Assembly (NCBI RefSeq): GCF_003369915.1 | Contig: NW_022881652.1 | Span: forward strand, 310,001-374,000 | Direction of reading: 5' to 3' | From: Drosophila miranda | Lineage: Eukaryota; Arthropoda; Insecta; Diptera; Drosophilidae | DNA length: 64,000 bases | Translations under genes and position numbers: made by a program | The notes under the pieces: generated by a model | Databases searched by the model: none | What the model saw: only the letters and a program-made list of their open reading frames with translations | What the model was told of the DNA's origin: nothing | Shown: piece after piece, positions 53,822 through 64,000 of the stretch | Layout: the number at the start of each line of letters is the position of its first letter | Numbering within the stretch: the stretch's first letter is position 1

Positions 53822-54526
53822 CTAAAACGGAGGCAGACTCTTGAGCCTCCTGCTGTTGCGCAGCACGAATGGTGCCGGCTGATTTGTACCGGCATTTCCT
53901 CCAGCGGGAACGACTTCGGGAGCAGCTACGGGAGCGACTGCGGGAGCGACTCCGACCGACTCGCCTTCATCGTCCGAGCCCCCGAGCATTACGCTGTCCA
54001 AAGTAGTGCGGGACGCCCGCAGTGTCATCATGTGCCGGGTGCTGCGTTCGCCCAAGGTGTTGCGCACCTTCAGGCAGCTCTTCTGCGACAGGGTTCTTTT
54101 TTTTTCGCCCGTAACCAGGGCGAGGACGCGGCGCTGGCACTCGCCGAATGCCACGGCATGGCTGCTGGTTGGCCCGTCGTCCTCATTGCCGGGCCGTTCA
54201 AAAATCGTCTCGAGACCGGTGGGCCTCGACTTTGCGATGGTCTGCGATGGCGCCTGAGAACCGGTGGTCGGCGTCAGGCTGGGCTTCTTGGCCAGGCGGC
54301 TGGGACTAAGACTGGGTCTGGCGGAGCTCTGGCTCTTGCTCTTGCAGGCGCGCGGCGGCATTTGGCGCCGAACCATAGTCACGGTTGCCACAGATCCTGT
54401 ATCCCCCGGTATACTTCCGGCTGAAATGAGACGAAATGAGAAATGAGTTACGACTGTCCGATGGCCGCAGAACCGAGTACTTCCTTTACCTTTAGCTTTG
54501 CCTTCAAGTTTTTTCGTTGCAGGCAT
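53822..54526 (-). CDS. geneK copy 4, intact
   Basis: Exon 1 54526-54490 (MPATKKLEG), intron 54489-54421 (69 nt), exon 2 54420-53822; 211 residues. It differs from copy 1 by a handful of substitutions (for example Thr-Lys for Lys-Glu near the start, a Val for Gly before GEKKRT, Asn for Thr in VLRNSRRL), with no frame damage. The full upstream region is present at 54527-54845. Keeping an open frame while neighbouring fragments decay suggests selection or a recent origin. Confidence 0.6.
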   Translation of the reverse strand: MPATKKLEGKAKGKGSTRFCGHRTVVTHFSFRLISAGSIPGDTGSVATVTMVRRQMPPRACKSKSQSSARPSLSPSRLAKKPSLTPTTGSQAPSQTIAKSRPTGLETIFERPGNEDDGPTSSHAVAFGECQRRVLALVTGEKKRTLSQKSCLKVRNTLGERSTRHMMTLRASRTTLDSVMLGGSDDEGESVGVAPAVAPVAAPEVVPAGGNAGTNQPAPFVLRNSRRLKSLPPF

Positions 54527-54845
54527 TTCTCGTATCTTTTTCCGGCTTTTCCGTCTCCTGGGTAAACCTTTCGACTTCTCAAACGAGCAACGAGCAACGA
54601 GCCTCTTTGAATTGAGGGCTCTCAGTGCTCCACAGGGGAGGGGCTGAGAGGCTGGGGTGTGAGCCGCCAGCAACCAAGCGCGTTGCTTTATTAATATTTG
54701 TGGGCAGTATATGTCTTAATTTAATTTATGTACATTTTTGTGTTTGTTTTACAATTCAACTTTAAACGACACTCAAACACACACTTGTACATTTGATGGC
54801 ACATTAATTTACAAACATATAATCTGCAGCAACGAAACACTTGTA
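54527..54845 (-). promoter_or_regulatory. geneK upstream region, copy 4
   Basis: Contains GAGCAACGAGCAACGAGCC, GGGGAGGGGCTGAGAGGCTGG, the CGCGTTGCTTTATTAATATTTG junction and the AT-rich GTATATGTCTTAATTTAATT stretch. It continues into block T through GTAAGGGGGGGAGGG. Promoter role inferred from position. Confidence 0.45.
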
Positions 54846-55518
54846 AGGGGGGGAGGGGGGGGAAAGGGAAAAAGAAAAAGAGAGGGACAAAATATTCGGC
54901 ACTTTGACGGAGGGACTAAACCTCAGACACGTCTCGACTCCACAACGTTCACGACACGACTTTCCATTTGCAAGTGTGTGTGTGTGTGTGGTGTGAGTCA
55001 AGAAAGTGAAGTGGGGCCACGCTCAAAAGTATGCTGTCTCTTCTTTGTAATTCTCCCTAACTTAAAATTTGATTTGGAATCCCCTGTGAGTTCGTCAACT
55101 TGATGTTTTGTTGGCTGTAATGCGGTATGTGGTCTTCAGTCCCCTCCACTACCCTTGCCGCCTGCTGAGGGCAGACGACTAGGAATGTAGCATGTACATG
55201 TGAGATCGAAAATTCAGAAAGTGCGGTGTTGCAACACGTAGTCAATTGAGGAATAGATAAAGAGAAAAGGTAAACAATGAAGGTGCTTTGCGTTGAAAAT
55301 AAGAGGAAATATACTAAATAAAAAGAGACAAGCACTTGCAGAAATAACAATACAGATAAGTAGTAGACTGGAGTGAAGACGACGGAAAAACAGGTAATAA
55401 AAGAGATACTACACTGGAACAAAGATGAGACAAAACAGGTACAATTGATTTACGTTTACAATATTACAATAAACATAACAATTTAAAATAATGTCTATAT
55501 CTTTTTCTATAATTACAG
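54846..55518 (-). repeat. Block T copy 7, internally deleted
   Basis: Block T with a deletion that removes the sequence between TTTGCAAGTGTG and the CGGGGCAAAAGG region, and another that removes the GGGCGGGCAGTTTATAGG to G-run segment near 55203. It preserves the INE-1 empty site AAGAGGAAATATACTAAATAAAAAGAG (about 55303-55328). Confidence 0.6.
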
Positions 55519-55866
55519 GGAAGACAAGAAACAGCGGAGCATCGGCCGGCATAGCAAAACACAATGATTGTAAAGACATTGCGTTGCATACCGGCCGACC
55601 CCGTCCCCCCTGGTCGTCGAAATTGGCGTCGTCCGAAGTCGTCAGAAGTAGGTGCAATTAGCACCTCGTCGTCGTTGTGGCTGTGGCTGCCCTCTTGGAG
55701 AACCAGTGGCACTGGTCCGGCCACCAGCTGGGAGCCAGGAGTAGACGGCACACATATTAATGTGGCGACACGGGTCCGGCCGCCAAAGTGAAATGGATGT
55801 GAGTGTGTGTGTGCGTCGGCAATTGTGGCCCTAATGTAGAGCGAGTGGCACTCGTCCGGCCATTGT
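55519..55866 (-). repeat. Block S copy 7, truncated by satellite
   Basis: Two modules, then broken in CACTCGTCCGGCCATTG, where the 111-bp satellite begins. Confidence 0.6.
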
Positions 55867-56905
55867 ATTTCCGCATAGCAAAGTTCCCCTTTCCACGTCG
55901 TAGTAATTCTTAGGCCGACAGGGTCCCGTAAGTACCGTCCGGCGATAGCCTAGGTACTCTCGGCGATACTTGTCGGTATTCCCGCATAGCAAAGTTCCCC
56001 TTTCCGCGTCGTAGTAATTCTTAGGCCGACAGGGTCCCGTAAGTACCGTCCGGCGATAGCCTAGGTACTCTCGGCGATACTTGTCGGTATTTCCGCATAG
56101 CAAAGTTCCCCTTTCCGCGTCGTAGTAATTCTTAGGCCGACAGGGTCCCGTGAGTACCGTCCGGCGATAGCCTAGGTACTCTCGGCGATACTTGCCGGTA
56201 TTCCCGCATAGCAAAGTTCCCCTTTCCGCGTCGTAGTAATTCTTAGGCCGACAGGGTCCCCTGAGTACCGTCCGGCGATAGCCTAGGTACTCTCGGCGAT
56301 ACTTGTCGGTATTTCCGCATAGCAAAGTTCCCCTTTCCGCGTCGTAGTAATTCTTAGGCCGACAGGGTCCCGTAAGTACCGTCCGGCGATAGCCTAGGTA
56401 CTCTCGGCGATACTTGTCGGTATTCCCGCATAGCAAAGTTCCCCTTTCCGCGTCGTAGTAATTCTTAGGCCGACAGGGTCCCGTGAGTACCGTCCGGCGA
56501 TAGCCTAGGTACTCTCGGCGATACTTGCCGGTATTTCCGCATAGCATAGTCCCCCTTTCCGCTTCGTAGTAACTCTCAGGCCGGCGGGGTCCCGTAAGTA
56601 CTGTGCGGCGATAGCTTAGGTACTCTCGGCGACACCTGTCGGTATTATCGCATAGTAAAGACCTCCGTATTGATTCTGAGTTCGGTGGGGCCCTGAAGGC
56701 GCTATTTGGCGATAACCGGAGTGTTCTCGGTGAAACCAACTGCCCCGTCCCACGCTACGATCGCCCCCGTCCGCGGGACTGCGGCCCCGTCCCCCATCGT
56801 CGGTCCGAAATACGGAGTCCCGGCAAATTATAAATATTGCTGTAATTTCGACCCTGGAGTAGACTGAGATATGTACCCCAGCCCAGGATCGCTTCCTTAC
56901 AAAAG
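55867..56905 (-). repeat. 111-bp satellite array, about seven monomers, plus conserved flank
   Basis: CCGCATAGC recurs at 55871, 55982 and 56093 (exact 111-bp period) and continues to about 56640. The last monomers are more divergent. Because 111 is divisible by three and there are no stops, the minus strand is open for about 300 codons with a 37-residue repeat containing YRREYLGYRRTVLTG and CGNTDKY. There is no ATG start or family match, so I regard the frame as accidental until shown otherwise. The flank 56640-56905 matches 48478-48720 inverted. Confidence 0.8.
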
Positions 56906-56929
56906 TTAAGGTAACACTAGACTTAACAT

Positions 56930-57310
56930 TAACATGTGTTTTCTTTTACAATGGATTGCGTCTTTTCAGTCCGTTCCCGTCCTCGGAGCGGGCTTAATAT
57001 AAGTGGCGGCGCAAGGCTGATCCTCATATCAGCATCAGCATAGGCCCTGTAGTTGGCTGGGTGCGTACCGCCGCAACTTTGGCATTTAGCTGGGTGCGGT
57101 GGACGAAACCACCGCACTTTACACAGACGAAGCCGCGTTGACAGAAGTTGTTAAACCGCCGCAACTTTGGCATTTAGCTGGGTGCGGTGGACGAAACCAC
57201 CGCACTTTACACAGACGAAGCCGCGTTGTTAGAAGTTGTTAAACCGCCGCAATTTTCGCATTTAGCTGGTTGCGGTGGACGAAACCACCGCGCTTTACAC
57301 AGGCGAAGCC
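56930..57310 (-). pseudogene. Zinc-knuckle tandem repeats, first copy in block 5
   Basis: Three related 88-bp-type units; the minus strand shows PPHPAKCQSCGGTHPANYRA. The last unit ends in CAGTATTTGTGTGTGG. The following sequence breaks at about 57420 and restarts with GA-rich repeats, so this part is a partial tandem duplication of the block's left end. Confidence 0.6.
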
Positions 57311-57419
57311 GCGTTGACAGTATTTGTGTGTGGTGTAAGAAATCTTTGTGTTTTATGATTCTCTTTGTGGTTTGTGATTTGAATATATGTTTAGTGGCGC
57401 ACAGAATTTTAATTTACAT

Positions 57420-58020
57420 TGGCAGCAGCCAGAACAAGAGCCACGAAGAGGGGAATAGTCGGATCTCTCCCACTCTGACCAGTGACGCCGATGTGATCAA
57501 GAACTCTCCCCGGCCAGCCCGAAGCCAACGCCTACAAGGGAGACCGAGAGAGAGGCCGCCGTCGCGAAACTGAGAGAGAGTTTTTCATTTAAAACAATGG
57601 GGGGAGCAACACCGGAACCAGATCCCACAGGAACCACGACGAGCATCACTAGCATTAATACCGACGTCACACGAAGGGGAAATCGCAGCCAAGAGAGAGC
57701 CAGGGCTGGAGCGATCCCATACCTTTGTCACACGAAGGGGAAGTGGTAGCCGAGAGCGATCCCAATACCGCTACAAGGAGGGGAAACAGCAGCCGAGGAA
57801 CTCCAGCGCCACCGCTCCTATACGCCATCTACTTATTTGTATATGTACTAAATTCAAATAATACATGCCATATTTTACATTTTACATGTAGTTGCAGAGT
57901 TTTTGGCTGAACAATGGGAAGGTAACACTAGTTACAGTAGTGGTAGGTATTCGGTATTTTTTTATGCAAGTACTTTGAGTAAAGAAAGTTAAGGTAACAC
58001 TAGACTTAACATTAACATGT
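57420..58020. repeat. GA-rich repeats and flank, second left part of gene block 5
   Basis: Equivalent to about 165-720, joined at ACATTGGC/AGCAGCC. No gene seen. Confidence 0.6.
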
Positions 58021-58039
58021 GTTTTCTTTTACAATGGAT

Positions 58040-58230
58040 TGCGTCTTTTCAGTCCGTTCCAGTCCTCGGAGCGGGCTTCATATAAGTGGCGGCGCAAGGC
58101 TGATCCTCATATCAGCATCAGCATAGGCCCTGTAGTTGGATGGGTGCGAACCGCCGCAACTTTGGCATTTAGCTGGGTGCGGTGGACGAAACCACCGCAC
58201 TTTACACAGACGAAGCCGCGTTGACAGTAG
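58040..58230 (-). pseudogene. Zinc-knuckle fragment, second copy in block 5, minimal repeat number
   Basis: Only one 88-bp-type unit remains, showing that the unit number varies between 1 and 3 among blocks. Confidence 0.55.
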
Positions 58231-59007
58231 TTGTGTGTGGTTTAAGAAATCTTTGTGTTTTATGATTCTCTTTGTGGTTTGTGATTTGAATATATGTTTA
58301 GTGGCGCACAGAATTTTAATTTACATTGGCGAGAAAGAGGAAATAAAGCTTGTTGGTAGTGGTTGGGAAGGGGAATGTGAATGTGTGTGGGGCGAGTTGG
58401 GAAAATGGCTGCTTGGCTTGGCGTCGGAATTTTAATGTATTCCTTATTGGCGTTAATTAAGAATTTTTAACAGTTTAGTTGGGCGGCAAACAAGTTAAGG
58501 GGCTCGTTAGTCGCCCGACGTGTCACACCGCTTCATCTGCCTTGTCGATCATCTGTAATTGTATCTGTATCTGTATCTGTAAAAAGGAGCCTAGAATTTC
58601 TTAGATCTGTGTTCTTCTACCATCCTCTACATGGATTGGTTCCACATTAATCCTAAAGATGCACAAATTTTATAGCTTGAACAAAAAAAAAAAACACATA
58701 CATACAATAATCGCATATCACATATTATTTTTTTTGTGGAGAGGGGGAGGGGGAGGGTTCCAAAGTATTTACACGGTCCAATGTTTGCACGGGTAATATA
58801 ATGGAGATTCTCTTGGTAAAGATTTTATTCGTAATTTATTCGCCCAACTATCGAGAAAGACTCGCGTGTGCCGTACGATACGATCCATTACGATACGATA
58901 TCGTCTGTGGGCTATATATGTATGTATATTGATGTGTGCATATGTATGTACAATCCGAAGAGAGGATTACTCTTGTTTTGTTCTCTTTCCTAGATGATTA
59001 TATCGTA
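58231..59007. other. Noncoding part of gene block copy 5
   Basis: Equivalent to 1063-1903, including the CTGTAT microsatellite near 58562, a poly(A) run near 58683 and GGGGGAGG repeats near 58741. No gene seen. Confidence 0.5.
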
Positions 59008-59669
59008 TCAGTGGTTCTGGAAGAGGTGCTTAAACCTACGACGAAAGCTATAATCCAGTGGATGGGTCGGAAGAGGTGTCCTGTTCCTCCGCTCAGACAT
59101 AGACCTCTCCTGTCTTGACCTCGGGACTGTGTTTGCCGTTGCCGTGGCGCCGCTCTGGGGCAGGGCGATCGTGCCACCGGATGAAGAGTTGTCCACTGTA
59201 TCCACTGTGGGGGCTCCTGCCGAACGCACCGAGGAGCGCACTGTGGGGTCCTGCAGGTTGAAGCTCAGACTGAAGCTGTTGTTCCGCGAAATGTTGCCGT
59301 TGCCGCTGCCGTTCAGGGGCTTCACGGACAGAAGGGCCGTGGTGGTGATGCCGCCGCCGCCGCCCGCACCCGGCCCCACGGTCATGCCGTTGCTGGAGCC
59401 ACTGTTGCTGTAGCCGTCCTGCTCCTGGGCCAGGTCCACGATGGACAGGGACGAGGGGAAGCGCTGAATGGAGAGCGAGACGGGGATCGTGGTGATGACG
59501 TCATTGGGCTCGTAGCCACTGGCCGTTGTCGTGATGGTCGGCAGCTGGGCGTTCGCCGCGATGGGAAGGATGCTCAGGGTCCCCGTGGGAATGGTGTACC
59601 CGCCGCCGCTGCTGTTGGCCATCGTGAAGGGAAACGACAGCGTGGTGATGTTCGTGGCAGCGGAGAGGG
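59008..59669 (-). pseudogene. Ser/Gly-rich exon fragment, copy 5, C-terminus frameshifted
   Basis: Open from ATG at 59622 like copy 4, but a deletion near 59130 (TGTGTTTGCCGTTGCC) removes the ALTSATSTL-type segment and shifts the frame, so the EVYV end is lost. Confidence 0.5.
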
Positions 59670-59755
59670 CTACGGAATCGAGAATCGAAGGGAGAGAGAT
59701 TGTGGTTGGAGTATCTGAATCTGCATCTGCGGGAGTATCTGTGCCCGGTACTCAC

Positions 59756-59974
59756 TGCTGTGAACTCGCTGTAAATGATGACCACTGCGGGCAGGGTCAA
59801 CGCCTTGACGCAGCACATGAGGAACCCAAAGAAGAGCCACGCGATCTCCCCGCAGGTGGAGAAGCGGAAGAGCTGCAGGAAGCCGATCGGCTGTGTGGGC
59901 TCCAGTCCTGCGGCCACCGGCGCCTCATCCAGGGACTTGCCATCGGTTGTCGTCGTGCCAGAAGCCTCGTCCAT
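59756..59974 (-). pseudogene. Mdr65: Mdr65-like exon 1 fragment, copy 5
   Basis: Same 73-codon exon and donor; the following intron-like segment is as in copy 4. Confidence 0.72.
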
Positions 59975-60745
59975 CTATCGGTACGACGAAGGACGGAGGA
60001 ATAGTGTTACTCGAGCCAAGACCCGCGATTTATTCACAGACACGGACAGAGACAGACGGCACGCAAAGGTTAATTCAATTACTGCCACACTCTCAGAGGC
60101 AGGTATCTGTATCTGTGGCTGTGGCAAGGGTACAGCAGCTACTTTGTATCTTTTGCCATAGTTCTCTCTCATTGACCCGCGGGGTTAACGAGTAATAGAA
60201 TCTACCGTTTATTATTGGACATTCCAACGCCAATTTGGAGCGATTCGATTCGATTCGATTCGATTCCCTTTCAGAGGACCGTACAGAAATCTGTGTGGCG
60301 CCATTCGCCCCCTGCCCCCTCTCCTTGTCGTGGGATGGATGATCACCTTTTAATTGATTTTCAACACTTTGATCCTTCAGATACTGTATCTATGCACTGA
60401 TTTCTGCAGAAGATCCGTTACTGCTCACTCGGACCGCCCAAGCGCGACTGCTGGAACACCGTCCGCGGAGCCACCCATTTATGTTGATTCCCCGATGTGG
60501 ATGCTGGACAAAGTAGTACTCGGGCTTGGGCATGAGTACTCGTGAGTGTATCGTATCAATCGCTCGCTTTGGGGTTCACAATTCTAATTGATCTCCGCTT
60601 TCCGCTCTTGGGGTAGGTTCCGCCGAAAGAGGCGCTTCAATTTACAATGAGAGCAAAAGAGACATTCTGTAGAGGGTTTTTCTTTTCTTTGCTTTTCTTT
60701 TCTTTATTCTTTTTCTTTCATTTGGAGGGTGGAAGGTGCAACAAT
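59975..60745. other. Mdr65-like 5' flank and geneK 3' flank, copy 5
   Basis: Equivalent to 2697-3453, with a longer GATTC repeat near 60243 and an extra AGT near 60513. No gene seen. Confidence 0.5.
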
Positions 60746-61414
60746 CTAAAACGGAGGCAGACTCTTGAGCATCCTGCTGCACGAATGGTGCCGGCTGATT
60801 TGTACCGGCATTTCCTCCAGCGGGAACGACTTCGGGAGCATCTACGGGAGCGACTGCGGGAGCGACTCCGACCGACTCGCCTTCATCGTCCGAGCCCCCG
60901 AGCATTACGCTGTCCAAAGTAGTGCGGGACGCCCGCAGTGTCATCATGTGCCGGGTGCTGCGTTCGCCCAAGGTGTTGCGCACCTTCAGGCAGCTCTTCT
61001 GCGACAGGGTTCTTTTTTTTTCGCCCGTACCCAGGGCGAGGACGCGGCGCTGGCACTCGCCGAATGCCACGGCATGGCTGCTGGTGGGCCCGTCGTCCTC
61101 ATTGCCGGGCCGTTCAAAAATCGTCTCGAGACCGGTGGGCCTCGACTTTGCGATGGTCTGCGATGGGCTGGGCTTCTTGGCCAGGCGGCTGGGACTAAGA
61201 CTGGGCCTGGCGGCGCTCTGGCTCTTGCTCTTGCAGGCGCGCGGCGGCATGTGGCGCCGAACCATAGTCGCGGTTGCCACAGATCCTGTATTCCCCGGTA
61301 TACTCCCGGCTGAAATGAGACGAAATGAGAAATGAGTTACGACTGTCCGATGGCCGCAGAACCGAGTACTTCCCTTACCTTTAGCTTTGCCTTCAGGTTT
61401 TTTTTTGCAGGCAT
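60746..61414 (-). pseudogene. geneK copy 5, disrupted
   Basis: Exon 1 (61414-61379) is one base short (A-run instead of AAGGAAAAA). The donor is still GTAAGG and the acceptor is at 61310. Exon 2 has an in-frame 30-nt deletion near 61168 (SLTPTTGSQAP lost) and an 8-nt deletion near 60778 that shifts the frame before the C-terminal RRLKSLPPF. The central region is intact. Confidence 0.65.
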
Positions 61415-61762
61415 TTCTCGTATCTTTTTCCGGCTTTTCCGTCTCCTGGGTAAACCTTTCGACTTCTCAAACGAGCAACGAGCAACGAGCCTCTTTGGGT
61501 TGAGGGCTCTCAGTGCTCCACAGGGGAGGGGCTGAGAGGCTGGGGTGTGAGCCGCCAGCAACCAAGCGCGTTGCTTTATTAATATTTGTGGGCAGTATAT
61601 GTCTTAATTTAATTTATGTACATTTTTGTGTTTGTTTTACAATTCAACTTTAAACGACACTCAAACATACACTAGTACATTTGATGGCACATTAATTTAC
61701 AAACATATAATCTGCAGCAACGAAACACTTGTAACCTCGACTAGGCCCGCAGCCAGCAGGGT
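61415..61762 (-). promoter_or_regulatory. geneK upstream region, copy 5
   Basis: Complete upstream region as in copy 4, extending through CGACTAGGCCCGCAGCCAGCAGG to the G-run. Role inferred from position. Confidence 0.45.
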
Positions 61763-62084
61763 GGGGGGGGGGGGGGGGGGGGGGGGAAAGGGAAAAAGAA
61801 AAAGAGAGGGACAAAATATTCGGCACTTTGACGGAGGGACTAAACCTCAGACACGTCTCGACTCCACAACGTTCACGACACGACTTTCCATTTGCAAGTG
61901 TGTGTGTGTGTGTGGTGTGAGTCAATAAAGTGAAGTGGGGCCCCCCTGGAAGAAGGGGTTAAAGAAATGAGATCGAAAATTCAGAAAGTGCAGTGTTGCA
62001 ACACGTAGTCAATTGAGGAATAGATAAAGAGAAAAGGTAAACAATGCAGGTTCTTTGCGTGGAAAATAAGAGGAAATATACTAA
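61763..62084 (-). repeat. Block T copy 8 (first part), with G24 run
   Basis: Begins with an uninterrupted G24 (61763-61786). A deletion joins GTGGGGCCCCCC to GGAAGAAGGGGTT near 61945, removing most of the block. It ends at the INE-1 insertion site ACTAAAT. Confidence 0.6.
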
Positions 62085-62995
62085 ATAACGAGGGGGAACG
62101 TTGAGAGTTGCTGCGGACACCGCAACTCTACGGTTATCCCCGATACTAAGTCAGTATGGCTCTCCTCCGGCAGACGCCGCTAATATTAAACGACACGACA
62201 AAGAGTGCGTGCGAGAGAGACAGAAAATCAGTCTGGGGCGAAATTTTGAGATACACGTTTTATAGTAAGATCTAACAGGAGTGCGGATACCAAATTTGGT
62301 TACTCTAGCCTTAATAGTCTCTGAGATTTTTTAATATCCCCAGATTTTCGTCCTTTGCGGAGGCGGAAGGGGGTGTGGCGAAAATTTGAAACAAACTCGT
62401 CTCTGTCCGATATATTAGGAGTGTGGATACCAAACTTGGTTGCTCTAGCTTTTGTAGTCTCTGAGATCTAGGCGCTAATGTTTTACTCTAAGCAAAGCCG
62501 CCTATGCTACGTGTGTGTTAGAGAGAGACAGGGCGAGAAAAAATGAAATTGTTTTCTTGATGCTGGCTATAATAATTATACGATCCAATTCAGATTCCGC
62601 TGTCTTAAAGATATGGTCATTCTCTACAATTCTACGTTTCTGGTTTTCTCATATCTTTAAAATTGTGGATGCCACAGATTTTCGTCCTTTGTGGGGGCGG
62701 AAGTGGGCGGTGCGAAGTTTTGAAATATTTTTGTAGCAGTGACATATCACAGAAGTCTGGATCCAAAACATCGTTGCTCTAGCTCTTATAGTCTTTGAGC
62801 ACTAGGCGCTGAAGGGGACGGACAGACGGACAGACGGACGGACGGACATACATGGCTCAATCGACTCGGCTATTGATGCTGATCAAGAATATATATACTT
62901 TATGGGGTCGGAAACGATTCCTTCTGGACGTTACACACATCCACTTTTACCACAAATCTAATATACCCCAATACTCATTTTGAGTATCGGGTATA
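62085..62995 (-). mobile_element. INE-1/DINE-1-like element #2, internally deleted
   Basis: Same termini and same insertion point as element #1 (10211-11345), but about 910 bp because of a deletion near 62236. The terminal hairpin (ATACCCCAATACTC...GAGTATCGGGTAT) is at about 62962-62995. The shared insertion site shows that these two T blocks descend from one ancestral insertion rather than two hits. Confidence 0.7.
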
Positions 62996-63193
62996 AAAAG
63001 AGACAAGCACTTGCAGAAATAACAATACAGATAAGTAGTAGACTGGAGTGAAGACGACGGAAAAACAGGTAATAAAAGAGATACTACACTGGAACAAAGA
63101 CGAGACAAAACAGGTACAATTGATTTACGTTTACAATATTACAATAAACATAACAATTTAAAATAATGTCTATATCTTTTTCTATAATTACAG
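62996..63193 (-). repeat. Block T copy 8 (remainder)
   Basis: AAAGAGACAAGCACTTGCAG to ATAATTACAG, as in the other copies. Confidence 0.6.
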
Positions 63194-64000
63194 GGAAGAC
63201 AAGAAACAGCGGAGCATCGGCCGGCATAGCAAAACACAATGCTTGTAAAGACATTGCGTTGCATACCGGCCGACCCCGTCGTCCCCCCTGGTCGTCGAAA
63301 TTGGCGTCGTCCGAAGTCGTCAGAAGTAGGTGCAATTAGCCCCTCGTCGTCGTTGTGGCTGTGGCTGCCCTCTTGGAGAACCAGTGGCACTGGTCCGGCC
63401 ACCAGCTGGGAGCCAGGAGTAGACGGCACACATATTACTGTGGTGACACGGGTCCGGCCGCCAAAGTGAAATGGATGTGGGTGTGTGTGTGCGTCGGCAA
63501 TTGTGGCCCTAATGTAGAGCGAGTGGCACTGGTCCGGCCACCAACTAAGGACGATGGCGGACACGACACACATAACTCGAACGGCACAGGTCCGGCCGCC
63601 CAAGTGTAATGGATGTTTGTGTGTGTGTGTCTGAATGGCTGGCGGTAAGTATTTTGAGAGCCCTTTTTAATCGTATGTGTGGCTGATGGACTTTTCCTTT
63701 TCCAGGACCATAGGGCACTCTGAATGCCATGGCACTGGATCAGGACTTCAGCTAAGGACGATGGCGGACACGACACACATAACTCGAACGGCACAGGTCC
63801 GGCCGCCCAAGTGTAATGGGTGTTTGTGTGTGTGTGTCTGTTTTTGGCTATTCTAGCAATCACCAACGCACTGCATTCGATTTGAATTTGTCAGGCCGTA
63901 TGATTTTGCAAGTGTGTAAGGCAGCATTTTTATTCGTTTATGTTTTATTTAATGGCTTTGATGGCGGCAGCGTCCGTTGTTCATTTTTGTTGTGGCATGC
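63194..64000 (-). repeat. Block S copy 8, running off the window
   Basis: Modules near 63455 and 63595, the cassette (63645-63705), then a variant spacer with GGCTATTCTAGCAATCACC in place of the TTTCCATTCCAG spacer. It reaches TTTGATGGCGGCAGCGTCCG, which in other units lies just before gag. A further gag copy probably lies beyond the window. Confidence 0.6.
63645..63705 (+). other. 61-nt intron-like cassette (copy in S8)
   Basis: GTAAGT donor and TTTCCTTTTCCAG acceptor; 61 nt. Confidence 0.5.

Noticed and set aside
55831-56739. 302-codon satellite frame as a real gene
   Set aside because: It begins at TTG, has no ATG, and the frame follows from a period divisible by three; kept only as a finding to test.

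Overview
The window is eukaryotic heterochromatin, most likely from a Drosophila genome. The evidence is short (61-69 nt) GT-AG introns, Jockey-clade and R1-like non-LTR retrotransposons, two INE-1/DINE-1-like Helitron relatives, and a first exon close to the fly ABC transporter gene Mdr65. An obscura-group species and a Y, neo-Y or telomere-proximal location would fit the element mix and the multi-copy inverted gene blocks, but that is inference. No rRNA, tRNA, CRISPR array or bacterial feature was found, and almost none of the six-frame ORFs is a real gene.

Three kinds of building block repeat through the window. (1) A roughly 4-5 kb host gene block holds GA-rich short repeats, degenerate Gag zinc-knuckle tandem repeats, a Ser/Gly-rich exon fragment, Mdr65-like exon 1, and a small two-exon gene of unknown function that I call geneK (about 211 aa). 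There are five copies: 1-4217 (geneK on -), 29103-31440 (+), 46230-48478 (+, lacking the Mdr65 piece), 50691-54845 (-) and 56905-61762 (-). GeneK is open in copies 1, 2 and 4 and broken in copies 3 and 5. (2) A gag-only retroelement on the minus strand, organised like HeT-A: a 5'UTR, a gag of about 1000 codons with three CCHC knuckles, and a roughly 2 kb noncoding 3' part that I split into block S (139-bp tandem modules) and block T (ending in G-runs on the plus strand). Gag copies lie at 6286-9350, 17111-19903, 21861-22449, 31912-34317, 36613-39739 and 42106-42717. (3) A TART-like, RT-bearing element, also on the minus strand, in three 5'-truncated copies (22450-25063, 25064-29102, 42718-46229). 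Its ORF2 has an RT and a long C-terminal extension.

Layout: 1-4.2 kb gene block 1; 4.2-9.4 kb T/S/gag unit 1; 9.4-19.9 kb unit 2, with INE-1 #1 (10.2-11.3 kb) and a nearly complete R1-like element (12.1-17.0 kb) inserted; 19.9-22.4 kb truncated unit 3; 22.4-29.1 kb two TART-like copies joined head-to-tail at an oligo(A) tract; 29.1-31.4 kb inverted gene block 2; 31.4-42.7 kb gag4, gag5 and gag6 with two T/S blocks, including a tandem segmental duplication with identical internal breakpoints; 42.7-46.2 kb third TART-like copy; 46.2-48.5 kb gene block 3 (inverted); 48.5-57.4 kb a large imperfect palindrome with gene block 4 in its spacer and a 111-bp satellite in both arms; 56.9-64 kb gene block 5, T, INE-1 #2 and S, running off the window end.

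The window therefore combines telomere-style retroelement growth (gag-only plus pol-bearing elements, all in one orientation, truncated 5' ends capped by oligo(A)) with segmental duplication and inversion of host gene fragments. The most interesting untested points are SUMO-interacting-motif-like acidic segments in both the Gag and the Pol extension, a conserved 61-63 nt intron-like cassette antisense to gag, a TAG stop shared by the four gag copies that cover it, and geneK copies in both orientations that could form double-stranded RNA.
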